Below, in pieces: positions 16,793-25,112 of a DNA stretch of 48,969 nucleotides (positions are counted from its first letter, which is position 1; the number at the start of each line of letters is the position of its first letter). A model generated the notes under the pieces. It did no database searches, was not told the origin of the DNA, and saw only the letters and a program-made list of their open reading frames with translations. Source of the DNA: Gemmatimonadota bacterium (GTDB taxonomy: Bacteria > Gemmatimonadota > Gemmatimonadetes > Gemmatimonadales > JACORV01); contig JACORV010000012.1 of the NCBI GenBank assembly GCA_016179225.1, forward strand, positions 1 to 48,969, in the 5' to 3' direction. The position numbers and the translations under genes are program-made.

Positions 16793-18781
16793 ATGTATCA
16801 CGAGATCTTCGTACCCGTCGATAATTCCCAGCCTTCGGACTGGGCGGTTGATCGTGCGATCGAGCTGTGTCGGCGCTCGGGAGGCCGTATCACCGGGAAT
16901 CACGTGTATGCCGCCCGCTTGCACGACGTGCGGTTCCGGCAGCTCGAGACCGGCTTGCCCGCCCGATTCCAGACCCCCGAGGAGATCAGGAAGCAGCGCA
17001 AGATCCACGACAAGCTCATCGAGAAAGGCCTCCAGCTCATCGCCGACAGCTTCCTCGACCAGCTCGGGAAGAGGTGCGAAGCCGCGGGCGTGAAGCTCGC
17101 GCGGCAGCTCCTCGAGGGGATCAACTACGAAGAGATCGTGAACGAGGTGAACCGCGGCCAGGGCCGGCTTCCGGGGCTGATCGGCTTCGATCCCAACCGT
17201 GCGGCGGGTTACGACGGCGGGGAGAAAGTCCGCAGCGACGTGAGGCTCGGCGAGGACGGCCGCATCGTGGCGGAGGACGAGGACCAGGCCGCGCGGCTGG
17301 TCGGGACGTCGCGACGGATATACGACCTCGTCGCGATCGGCGCGCACGGGCTGGGGCGCCAGGCGTACTCCCAGCTGGGCGGTGTGGTCGCCCGGGCGCT
17401 GCGCGGCGTCGAGAAGGACATGCTGATCGTGCGCGACGACCGCCCGTTCGAGGGCGGCCGGTTCATGGTCTGCGTGGACGGCTCGTCGTACGGCTACCAG
17501 GCGATGCGCGCGGCGCTCGAGCTCGCCGACGCCTTCGGCGGATCCCTGTACGTGTGCAGCGCCTTCGACGTGGAGTACCACCACGTCGTCTTCCACAACA
17601 TCAAGGACGTGCTCTCCGTCCAGGCCTCGAAGGTCTTCAAGTTCGAGGAACAGGAGGAGCTGCACAACAACATCATCGACAAGGGGCTCCTGAAGCTCTG
17701 CCAGGCCAACATCAAGCGGGCCGAGGCCATGGCGCAGCAGTTCCCGGACGTCCCGGTCAAGACGCAGATCCTCATCGGCAAGCCGTTCCAGGTGATCATG
17801 CAGTGGGCCGCGGAGATCGAGCCGTCGCTGCTGGTCATCGCGCGGCACGGGGCGCACCGCATCGAGGGCACGGACCTGGGCTCGCAGGCCGAGAACCTGG
17901 TCCGCATCGCCCCCTGCAATACGCTGCTGGTCGGCACGACGGGGATCCGGCCCGAGGACATCCCGTGGATCGAGGAGGACGGTCAGGCGGGGTTGCCGTG
18001 GGCGCCGGAGGCCGAGGTCCGGATTCTGCGCGTGCCACCCTTTGCCCAGGGGATCGCGCGTCGCGCGGTGGAGGAGTACGTCCTGGAGCGCACCAACGGC
18101 GAGCCGCAGACGGTCACGAACCGGTGGCTGGACGAGGCGATCCGGAAGCTCCTTCCCACGCACATGCAGCTCATCATGGGCATCGGCACGGCCGAGGAGA
18201 TCGCGCTCGCCGAAGTGAAGGCCACCGAGCAGATGACGAAGACGCTGGTGCTCGGCAGCGACGCGGACGTCGAGCCCGCCGGAGCCACGATCGAGACGAA
18301 GTGCCCGGTACCGCCGTATCACACCGCGACGCGACCGCGGACGGCCGCCGACCCGATCGTGTGGACCGAGGAGGCGTGGCAGCGGCTTCAGCTCGTGCCG
18401 CTCATCGCACGGCCGCTGGCCCGGAACACCGTCGAGCGCTTCGCGCGCCACCACGATATCTGGCGCGTGACGACCGGCGTGATGGACGACAACAAGCAGG
18501 CCATGATCGAAGCCGACGAGTTCGACATCGACACGATGATGGTCATGTTCACGGAGCTCCGTGCCAAGCAGATCCGCGCCGAGGCCGAAGGCCCCGACGC
18601 GCTCTCGCCCGAGATGCGCCGCTTCATCGAGGAGGCGAAGGCCCAGGGGATCACCCGCTGCCCCATCCGGGACATCGAGGAGCAGCTGGGGAAGTGCCCG
18701 GTGGACTTCAAGACGGTGAAGCCGGAGGACGCGAAGAAAGCGGTGGAGAAGTTGCTGGAAAGCATGCCCGGGGACGACTAG
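16793..18781 (+). CDS. Tandem universal stress protein with two C-terminal PCP_red-like domains
   Basis: A 662-residue soluble protein. Two UspA domains come first. The first (about 1-215) is interrupted by a long insertion and ends LVAIGAHGLGRQAYSQLGGV. The second (about 222-385) runs from GRFMVCVDGSSYGYQAMRAA to LLVIARHGAHRIEGTDLG, a UspA ATP-loop position. Two PCP_red-like domains follow. The first (about 400-455) has LPWAPEAEVRILRVPPFAQG and a RRAVEEYVLER helix. The second (about 522-575) has VWTEEAWQRLQLVPLIARPL and RNTVERFARHHDIWRVT. The last part (about 610-655) carries a Cys pair, GITRCPIRDIEEQLGKCPVDF. UspA domains bind nucleotides; PCP_red is known from dark protochlorophyllide reductase subunit B. 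It is the first gene of the respiratory operon, so a sensory or cofactor-handling role for the neighbouring oxidase is plausible but unproven. Confidence 0.8.
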   Translation: MYHEIFVPVDNSQPSDWAVDRAIELCRRSGGRITGNHVYAARLHDVRFRQLETGLPARFQTPEEIRKQRKIHDKLIEKGLQLIADSFLDQLGKRCEAAGVKLARQLLEGINYEEIVNEVNRGQGRLPGLIGFDPNRAAGYDGGEKVRSDVRLGEDGRIVAEDEDQAARLVGTSRRIYDLVAIGAHGLGRQAYSQLGGVVARALRGVEKDMLIVRDDRPFEGGRFMVCVDGSSYGYQAMRAALELADAFGGSLYVCSAFDVEYHHVVFHNIKDVLSVQASKVFKFEEQEELHNNIIDKGLLKLCQANIKRAEAMAQQFPDVPVKTQILIGKPFQVIMQWAAEIEPSLLVIARHGAHRIEGTDLGSQAENLVRIAPCNTLLVGTTGIRPEDIPWIEEDGQAGLPWAPEAEVRILRVPPFAQGIARRAVEEYVLERTNGEPQTVTNRWLDEAIRKLLPTHMQLIMGIGTAEEIALAEVKATEQMTKTLVLGSDADVEPAGATIETKCPVPPYHTATRPRTAADPIVWTEEAWQRLQLVPLIARPLARNTVERFARHHDIWRVTTGVMDDNKQAMIEADEFDIDTMMVMFTELRAKQIRAEAEGPDALSPEMRRFIEEAKAQGITRCPIRDIEEQLGKCPVDFKTVKPEDAKKAVEKLLESMPGDD

Positions 18782-18787
18782 CTACTC

Positions 18788-20113
18788 ATGGCGGAGATGG
18801 CGACGAGCGTACTTCTCGCCGCGGAGCGGGAAGCGCCCGCGGGGGAGTGTCTCCCGCACGTTGTCGCGTGGAACCTCACGCGGCGCTGCAATCTCCGCTG
18901 CTCCCATTGCTACATCTCCGCCGGCCCGTCCGAGTCCGCGGCCGGCGAGCTCGACACGGCGGCGTGCCGCCGCGTCATCGAGCAGCTGCTGGCGGTGAAC
19001 CCAGCCCCGATGCTGATCCTGTCGGGCGGCGAGCCGCTGCTCAGGGATGACCTCCCCGCGATTGCGTCGTACGCCGCCCGGCGCGGCGCCACCGTCGTGG
19101 TGGGCACCAACGGGACGCTCCTCACCGAGGAGCGCATCGTCGGGCTCATGGAGGCGGGCGTCACCGGGGTGGCGGTGAGTGTGGACTCGCTGCGGCCCCG
19201 CTATCACGACAGTTTCCGCCGCAAGACCGACGCGCTGGCCGACACGATGGGCGCGATCGAGCGGCTCCGGACCCGCCGGCTCGACTTCATCGTGCAGACG
19301 ACCGCCACCCGCGGGAACAAGAGCGAGGTGCCGGCGCTGATCGAGTGGGCCGCCGCACAGGGCGCCGTGGCGTTCAACCTCTACTTCCTGGTGCCGACGG
19401 GGCGCGGCGGCCAGCTCACGGATCTGACGGCGTCCGAGTACGAGGCGCTCCTGGGCGTGCTCGCCGATTACGAGCGCCGGTACCGCGGTGCCATGATGGT
19501 GCGCGCCAAGTGCGCGCCGCACTTCATCCGGCGCGTGTACGAGGAGTCCCCGGGCTCGCCCGTCCTCAACTACCAGACCCGCTGCCCCTGCGGGATCCAG
19601 TACTGCCGGATCACGCCCGAGGGCGCGATCACCCCCTGCCCCTACCTGCCCACGATCGCAGGAGACCTGCGCACCCAGACCTTCGGCGAGATCTGGAATG
19701 GCTCGCCGGTCTTCGCCGACCTCAGGCGGCGGGAGCTGGGCGGCAAGTGCGGGCGCTGCGAGTACCGCCTCATCTGCGGGGGATGCCGGGCGCGCGCCTT
19801 CGCCTCAACCGGCGATTACCTCGCGGCCGACCCGTCGTGCGTCTACGAGCCCCCGGGCGACCGGCCGCTGATCGAGCGGCCCGCGGTGGCGTACGGCACG
19901 CCTGTGGCGCCGACGCTGGCCTGGTCGCCCGAAGCGGAAGAGCGCATGCGCCGCATCCCGTCCTTCGTGCGCGGCGTGGTGATGAGGCGCGTGGAGGACT
20001 TCGCGCGCGCCCGCGGTCTCGGCACCGTCACGCCGGAGCTGCTGAGCGAGATCCGCGGCGCCATGCCAATCGACTTCTCCCGGCGCAAACCCTTCTTCGT
20101 GCGCGATGACTGA
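18788..20113 (+). CDS. Radical SAM/SPASM protein with C-terminal PCP_red domain (AhbD/NirJ-like)
   Basis: A 441-residue iron-sulfur enzyme. The radical SAM motif CNLRCSHC (C34, C38, C41) binds the cluster that cleaves S-adenosylmethionine, and SGGEPLLRDD is the SAM-binding GGE motif. A SPASM-type cysteine set follows: RCPCGIQYCRITPEGAITPC, CGRCEYRLICGGCRARA and a late DPSC. This spacing and the NLTRRCNLRC opening resemble AhbC/AhbD/NirJ, which remove propionate or acetate side chains from hemes, although other SPASM peptide maturases are possible. Residues about 378-430 form a PCP_red domain (WSPEAEERMRRIPSFVRGVV, then VTPELLSEIR). ATG 6 nt after the stress-protein stop; it overlaps the CydA-like gene by 8 nt, a tight link to that oxidase. 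Confidence 0.85.
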   Translation: MAEMATSVLLAAEREAPAGECLPHVVAWNLTRRCNLRCSHCYISAGPSESAAGELDTAACRRVIEQLLAVNPAPMLILSGGEPLLRDDLPAIASYAARRGATVVVGTNGTLLTEERIVGLMEAGVTGVAVSVDSLRPRYHDSFRRKTDALADTMGAIERLRTRRLDFIVQTTATRGNKSEVPALIEWAAAQGAVAFNLYFLVPTGRGGQLTDLTASEYEALLGVLADYERRYRGAMMVRAKCAPHFIRRVYEESPGSPVLNYQTRCPCGIQYCRITPEGAITPCPYLPTIAGDLRTQTFGEIWNGSPVFADLRRRELGGKCGRCEYRLICGGCRARAFASTGDYLAADPSCVYEPPGDRPLIERPAVAYGTPVAPTLAWSPEAEERMRRIPSFVRGVVMRRVEDFARARGLGTVTPELLSEIRGAMPIDFSRRKPFFVRDD

Positions 20114-21851
20114 CCTCTTCCCGTTCCTCCAGGCGGCGGCCGACACAGCCGGGGCCTACCACGCCTTTCCCGTCATCGGAAGCCGCGCCGCCACGTGGAT
20201 CGCGGCCGAAGTCCACCTGATGTTCGCCGCCTTCGTCCTCGGCGTGCCGATGTTCGCCGTCATCACCGAGGCGGTCGGCATCTTCACCAAAGATGAGCGC
20301 TACCGGGAGCGGTACGACCGGCTCTCCAAGGAGTTCACGCGCCTCCTGCTGGTGGCCTACAGCGCCACCGCCATCTGGGGTGCGGTGCTCGTCTTCTTCC
20401 TCACCACGCTCTACCCGCGGTTCTGGAACCACATGACAGAGATCTTCCAGCTGTCGATGTGGATCTACGTCGGGCTGTTCTTCGTCGAGTCGTTCACCCT
20501 GTACCTCTACTACTACGGCTGGGACCGCTGGAACAAGGGCCGGGCAAAGTACTGGCATTGGACGCTGGGCATCCTGCTCAACGTCTGGGGCACCGCCGTC
20601 ATGCTGATCGCCAACGGCTGGCTCACCTACATGATGAGCCCGCCCGCGGGCGTCACCGCGCAGACCCTGCCCTCCGAGGTCGGCCTCTGGAACGCCATCG
20701 CCAACGCTACCTGGATGCCGATCAACATCCACCGCCTCATCGCCAACGCCGTCTTCGGCGGATCGATCGTCGCCGCCTACGCGGCCTACCGCTTCCTCGC
20801 GGCCCGGACCGACGAGGAGCGCGCGCACTACGACTGGATGGGCTACGTCGGCAACTTCGTCGCGATCTCCACCTTCATCGTCCTGCCCTTCGCCGGCTAC
20901 TGGCTGGGCCGCGAGTTTTACGAGTACAACCAGCAGCTCGGCATCACGATGATGGGCGGCTTCATGAGCTGGCTCTGGATCCTCCAGGCGTTCCTGATCG
21001 GCGTCCTGTTTCTGGCCGGCAACTACTACCTCTGGATAGGCATGGGCCGCATCCCAGGGGCCGAGCGTTACCGGCCGTACACCAAGTGGCTGCTCATCAT
21101 CCTGATCCTTGGTGTCATCGTGTGGTCTACCCCACACACCATGATCGCGAGCCGCCAGGAGCTCGAGGCGATGGGTGGATCGCACCACCCCTTCCTCGGC
21201 GTGCTCGGCGTCATGAGCGCCAAGAATACCGCCGTGAACCTGATGATCCTCACCACCTTCCTGTCCTTCCTGTTCTACCGGCGCGCCAACAAGCGGCCCG
21301 TCGCGCCGTGGGCGAAGCAGGGGATGCTCGCCCAGTGGATCATGTTCGCGATCGCCGCGATGGTCGTGCTCTTCTTCGGCGTGTACGGTTACTTCGTGTC
21401 CGCCATCGTGCGCATCGGCTTCAGCGTGTACCAGGTGCTCGCCGTGCTCACCACCATCGTGGTGGTCACGACGCTGGACATCTTCCTGCTGCGCGGCGCG
21501 GAATCCAGGGGGGAGATCCGCTGGGGCCAGATGCCCGAACGCTCCCAGTACGCCCTGTTCATCCTGGCCGTGACGTTCACGTGGCTGATGGGGCTCATGG
21601 GCTTCGCGCGCAGCGGCATCCGCCAGCACTGGCACGTCTTCGAGGTCATGCGCGACACCAGCCCGGACGCGGTGACCCCCGCCCTGGGCTACGCCTCGAT
21701 CATGATCAGCGTCTGCGTGCTCATCTTCCTGGGGCTGGTCTCGTTCATCTTCTGGCTCTCCGAGCTGGGCACCAAGCCGGCGGAGGCGCACGCCCCCGCG
21801 GCGCCCGCCCCCGGCGCGGGGCCGGCGACCGCTCCCGCGCCCGGGGACTGA
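20106..21851 (+). CDS. cydA: Cytochrome bd-type oxidase subunit I-like membrane protein
   Basis: A 581-residue protein with many membrane helices. H37 in AAEVHLMFAAFVLGVP corresponds to the heme b595 ligand region of CydA, VESFTLYLYYYGWDRW matches the conserved acidic helix, and H209 in MPINIHRLIANAVFGG fits the heme b558 ligand. A GRQPW-like quinol-loop motif is not seen. No CydB follows; the next two genes encode membrane-anchored c-type cytochromes. That matches members of the bd superfamily that pair a CydA-like subunit with cytochrome c, which probably take electrons from cytochrome c rather than quinol. The C-terminus is an Ala/Pro-rich tail. It overlaps the radical SAM gene by 8 nt. 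Classical quinol bd oxidase activity is doubtful. Confidence 0.85.
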   Translation: MTDLFPFLQAAADTAGAYHAFPVIGSRAATWIAAEVHLMFAAFVLGVPMFAVITEAVGIFTKDERYRERYDRLSKEFTRLLLVAYSATAIWGAVLVFFLTTLYPRFWNHMTEIFQLSMWIYVGLFFVESFTLYLYYYGWDRWNKGRAKYWHWTLGILLNVWGTAVMLIANGWLTYMMSPPAGVTAQTLPSEVGLWNAIANATWMPINIHRLIANAVFGGSIVAAYAAYRFLAARTDEERAHYDWMGYVGNFVAISTFIVLPFAGYWLGREFYEYNQQLGITMMGGFMSWLWILQAFLIGVLFLAGNYYLWIGMGRIPGAERYRPYTKWLLIILILGVIVWSTPHTMIASRQELEAMGGSHHPFLGVLGVMSAKNTAVNLMILTTFLSFLFYRRANKRPVAPWAKQGMLAQWIMFAIAAMVVLFFGVYGYFVSAIVRIGFSVYQVLAVLTTIVVVTTLDIFLLRGAESRGEIRWGQMPERSQYALFILAVTFTWLMGLMGFARSGIRQHWHVFEVMRDTSPDAVTPALGYASIMISVCVLIFLGLVSFIFWLSELGTKPAEAHAPAAPAPGAGPATAPAPGD

Positions 21852-21858
21852 GGCAACC

Positions 21859-22647
21859 ATGTGGCGCACCAACCTCAAGATCGTTGGCCTGGTCGTAGCG
21901 GTGCTGGGGCTCTACACCCTGGTGGCCAATAGCATCCCGCAGCTCCAGTCGGAACTCCCGCAGGCCGTCGAGCTCTCGGGCGACGTCACTCCGGAACAGC
22001 TGGTCGCGGCCGGCGAGCGCATCTACAACGGCGCCGGCGGCTGCACCGCCTGCCACGGCCTGGGCACCCGCGCGCCCAACTTGCTCACCGACGAGGGCGG
22101 CACGGGCACCATCGGCGCGCGCTGCGGAAGCCGCGTGGCCGGGATGAGCTGTAAGGATTACCTCTACCAGTCGCTGACCGAGCCGGCCGTTCACGTCGTC
22201 GAAGGCTACCAGCCCATCATGCAGGACATGCGCCGCACCCTGCCCGCCGACCAGATCTGGGCGGTCATCGCGTTCCTGGAGAGCCAGGGCGGTACGATCG
22301 ACGTGACGGCCGACGACGTGCGCTCCGCGCAGCAGCCCTCCGGAGGTGGAGGCGCCGCACCGCCGGCCGGCGCGACCGCCAGCCTCGATCCCCGCGAGAT
22401 CATGACCGCCAACGGCTGCCTGGGCTGCCACAAGCTCGGTGACCAGGGTGCGGCCGTCGGCCCGCCGTTCGACGGCATGGGCGGCCGCCTCACGTCCGAC
22501 TTCATCCGCACGTCCATCCTGAACCCTGGCGCCGCGATCGCGCGCGGCTACGAGGCCATGGCCGGCGTGATGCCCCCGACCTTCGGGCAGCAGCTCACCG
22601 CGGGGCAGCTCGAGGCTGTGGTGAGCTTCCTCTCGAGCCAGAGGTGA
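21859..22647 (+). CDS. Membrane-anchored diheme cytochrome c
   Basis: A 262-residue protein with an N-terminal uncleaved anchor (about 7-24, KIVGLVVAVLGLYTLVAN). Two c-type heme sites are present: CTACH at 62-66 and CLGCH at 187-191, each in its own mono-heme fold. They are separated by a Gly/Ala/Pro linker around 158-175. Methionines in GYQPIMQDM and EAMAGVMPPTF are possible axial ligands. It sits 7 nt after the CydA-like gene, so it is the likely electron-delivery subunit. A good SD is not obvious in the short gap. Confidence 0.9.
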   Translation: MWRTNLKIVGLVVAVLGLYTLVANSIPQLQSELPQAVELSGDVTPEQLVAAGERIYNGAGGCTACHGLGTRAPNLLTDEGGTGTIGARCGSRVAGMSCKDYLYQSLTEPAVHVVEGYQPIMQDMRRTLPADQIWAVIAFLESQGGTIDVTADDVRSAQQPSGGGGAAPPAGATASLDPREIMTANGCLGCHKLGDQGAAVGPPFDGMGGRLTSDFIRTSILNPGAAIARGYEAMAGVMPPTFGQQLTAGQLEAVVSFLSSQR

Positions 22648-22651
22648 GCCC

Positions 22652-23509
22652 ATGAGCGAGCCCACCCCCGGCGCCCGCGTCCGGTTTCCCCGCCTGTCGC
22701 CGGCCGAGCTGCGCGCCGCGCTCCGCCATCCGTTCTGGCAGGCGGTCGCGCTCCTCGTCGGCTCATACGTCCTCTTCAAATTCGGGGTCCGGTACCTGCC
22801 GCCGCTCCTCGGGATGAAGAGCGCCCCCGTACCGGCGAGCGTGCTCACGCAGTTCATGGTCACGGCCCTCGTCGGGATCCTGATCTACGTCAGCGACAGC
22901 GAGGACCGGTGGCGCCATTTCAAGGAGCCGATCCACGCCGGGCTCGTGGACGCCGACAAGAAGTGGATCCGTGGGACGCTACTGGTGCTGGTGCCTCTGA
23001 CTGTGGCGTTCATGACGTACGAACGGGTGCGACCCAGCCTGGAGGCGGGCGCGCAGCTCCGCTCGATCCATCCCGCGCCACCCGGCACGATAACCTTCCG
23101 CGGCAAGACGATGGCCCTGGCGGGGCTGGAGAACCCGCTGCGCCAGCAGGGCAATCTAGCCGACCAGTTGGTCGAGGGGCGGCGGGTCTACTACGAGAAC
23201 TGCGTCTTCTGCCATGGCGACCGGTTCGACGGCCTGGGCCACTACGGCCACGCCTTCAACCCCGCGCCGCTCTCCTTCACGGACCCCGGCACGATCGCCC
23301 AGCTCACCGAGAGCTTCGTGTTTTGGCGCATCGCCAAGGGCGGGCGCGGCCTGCCGAGCGAGGGCACGCCCTGGAACTCCGCCATGCCCGCCTGGGAGGA
23401 CTTCCTGACGGAGGACGAGATCTGGTCGGTCATCATCTTCCTCTATGAACAGACCGGCTGGCACCCGCGCACGTGGGGGGAAGAGGGAGGCGCCGATGCG
23501 CAGCCGTAG
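22652..23509 (+). CDS. Membrane cytochrome c, monoheme, with three N-terminal helices
   Basis: A 285-residue protein. Hydrophobic segments lie at about 30-48, 63-81 and 108-122, followed by a periplasmic domain with one CVFCH motif (C184, C187, H188). The PWNSAMPAW loop near 248 offers an axial methionine, and the domain ends in FLTEDEIWSVIIFLYEQTGW, typical of class I cytochromes c. Gene order suggests it is the third subunit of the bd-like complex. ATG 4 nt after the diheme cytochrome stop; its end overlaps the next gene by 14 nt. Confidence 0.9.
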   Translation: MSEPTPGARVRFPRLSPAELRAALRHPFWQAVALLVGSYVLFKFGVRYLPPLLGMKSAPVPASVLTQFMVTALVGILIYVSDSEDRWRHFKEPIHAGLVDADKKWIRGTLLVLVPLTVAFMTYERVRPSLEAGAQLRSIHPAPPGTITFRGKTMALAGLENPLRQQGNLADQLVEGRRVYYENCVFCHGDRFDGLGHYGHAFNPAPLSFTDPGTIAQLTESFVFWRIAKGGRGLPSEGTPWNSAMPAWEDFLTEDEIWSVIIFLYEQTGWHPRTWGEEGGADAQP

Positions 23510-25112
23510 GGCGCTGGCGGGAGCCGCGGCCGGCCTCGCCGCGGGTCTGGCCTTGCTCGCCGCGGCCGCCGCGCCGCGGCACCAGCAGCCCGCCACCCAG
23601 GCCGACGACGAGGGGCGCCGCGTTTACGACAAGTGGTGCGCGGGGTGCCACGGCGAGGATGGCCGGGGGGACGGCCCAGGGGCCGGACCCGTGCTCCCCA
23701 AGCCGCGCGACTTCACCCGCGCCCTCTACCAGGTCCGCACCACGGCGACCGGCGAGATCCCCACCGACGCCGACATCCGCCACGTCGTGGACGAGGGGAT
23801 GCCCGGCACCAGCATGCCGGCCTGGAAGACCACCCTGTCGGGCGGCGAACGCGAGGCGGTCGTGCGGTACCTGAAGAGCTTCTCATCCGCCTTCGCGACC
23901 GCTCCGACGGCGCTCCGATTCGGACGGAATCCCGGCGGCGGCCGCGCGGCGGTGGACTCCGGAGGCGCGCTCTACCGCCGCATCGAGTGCTGGAAGTGCC
24001 ACGGCGAGGCCGGGCGCGGCGACGGCAGATCCGCCCCGACCCTGAAGGACGACTTCGGCAACCCGATCCGCGCCACGGACCTCACGCAGAACTGGACGTT
24101 CAACGGCGGCGCTTCGGTGGAGGACATCTACCGAGTCCTCCGGACCGGGCTCGACGGCACGCCCATGCCCTCGTTCAGCGACCTCATCGAGGGCAACATC
24201 ATCACCGACGACGACCTCTGGCGGGTCGCGACCTATGTCCGCAGCCTCTCGCCCGAAGAGCCTCCGCGCGTGCGCGACGTGGTGAGCGCGGCGCGGATCG
24301 AGGGCTCCCTCCCCGCCGGCCCGGACGACAGCGCCTGGGCGCGAGCGGACGGGTACTACTTCCCGCTGGTCGGCCAGGTGATCGTTAAGCCCCGCTGGTT
24401 CGCGCCCACGGTGAGCGGCGTCTGGGTGCAGGCGCTGCACAACGGGCAGGCACTGGCCCTGCGGGTCACCTGGCACGACCCGTCCCAGAGCCCGGACACG
24501 TCCTGGAACGTCTGGCGCGGTCGGATCACCCGCTCCATGACCTCCGACGACTCGGTGCCGGCGGACACCACTTCGCCCCTTCCCGACCGCCTGGCCGTGC
24601 AGTTCCCTGCCCGCGTTCCGAGGGGGATGGAGCGCCCTTACTTCCTCATGGGCAGCGCCGAACAACCGGTGTATCTTTGGCAGTGGGAAAGCGAGCCGAG
24701 GGCGGCCGCGGAGGGCCTGGCGAGGGGTGTGGGACAGTTCGAGCCGCTCGCGGGCGCCGCGGATACGTTGGCATCGGCCGCGGTCTACGATCATGGCGAA
24801 TGGCGCGTCCAGTTGGTGCGGGCGCTGGCCACCGCCGACTCGGCCAACCAGTTGCAGTTCGTGCCCGGTCGCGCCATCCCCATGGCGATCTTCGCCTGGG
24901 ACGGCTCGAACGGCGAGACGGGTACGCGGATGTCGGTCGGTTCCTGGGTTGCCATTTACCTGGGCGAGCCCGCGCGCGCGGGCACGTACCTGTGGCCGCT
25001 CTTGGCGATGCTCTCGACCGGCGGCCTGGGACTGGTGGTCATCGTGCGGGCGCAGCGGTCGGCAGGATCTTCGAAGCAACCTTCAGACACAGCGGATTCG
25101 GAGGCGGTATGA
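23496..25112 (+). CDS. Diheme cytochrome c fused to an ethylbenzene-dehydrogenase-type heme-binding domain
   Basis: A 538-residue exported protein. I use the ATG at 23496 because it follows a gaagagggagg SD and starts directly with the signal sequence MRSRRALAGAAAGLAAGLALL; the ORF-track start at 23445 adds 17 charged residues. Heme c sites are CAGCH (48-52) and CWKCH (166-170). From about 275 to 500 a beta-rich domain (IEGSLPAGPDDSAWARADGY, LALRVTWHDPSQSPDTSW) resembles the gamma-subunit heme b domain of ethylbenzene dehydrogenase-like enzymes. A C-terminal helix (WPLLAMLSTGGLGLVVIV) anchors it. It likely wires the bd-like complex to other donors; its substrate is unknown. It overlaps the following lipoprotein gene by 4 nt. 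Confidence 0.85.
   Translation: MRSRRALAGAAAGLAAGLALLAAAAAPRHQQPATQADDEGRRVYDKWCAGCHGEDGRGDGPGAGPVLPKPRDFTRALYQVRTTATGEIPTDADIRHVVDEGMPGTSMPAWKTTLSGGEREAVVRYLKSFSSAFATAPTALRFGRNPGGGRAAVDSGGALYRRIECWKCHGEAGRGDGRSAPTLKDDFGNPIRATDLTQNWTFNGGASVEDIYRVLRTGLDGTPMPSFSDLIEGNIITDDDLWRVATYVRSLSPEEPPRVRDVVSAARIEGSLPAGPDDSAWARADGYYFPLVGQVIVKPRWFAPTVSGVWVQALHNGQALALRVTWHDPSQSPDTSWNVWRGRITRSMTSDDSVPADTTSPLPDRLAVQFPARVPRGMERPYFLMGSAEQPVYLWQWESEPRAAAEGLARGVGQFEPLAGAADTLASAAVYDHGEWRVQLVRALATADSANQLQFVPGRAIPMAIFAWDGSNGETGTRMSVGSWVAIYLGEPARAGTYLWPLLAMLSTGGLGLVVIVRAQRSAGSSKQPSDTADSEAV

Noticed and set aside
8693-20113. PCP_red domains plus the GGR gene as evidence of phototrophy
   Set aside because: No bchL/N/B/X/Y/Z, puf or other photosynthesis gene is in the window, and the domains are attached to stress, zinc-ribbon and radical SAM proteins. 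A respiratory or heme role fits better.
20106-21851. Ordinary quinol bd oxidase
   Set aside because: No cydB follows, the quinol-loop GRQPW motif is not visible, and cytochrome c genes take the place of cydB.
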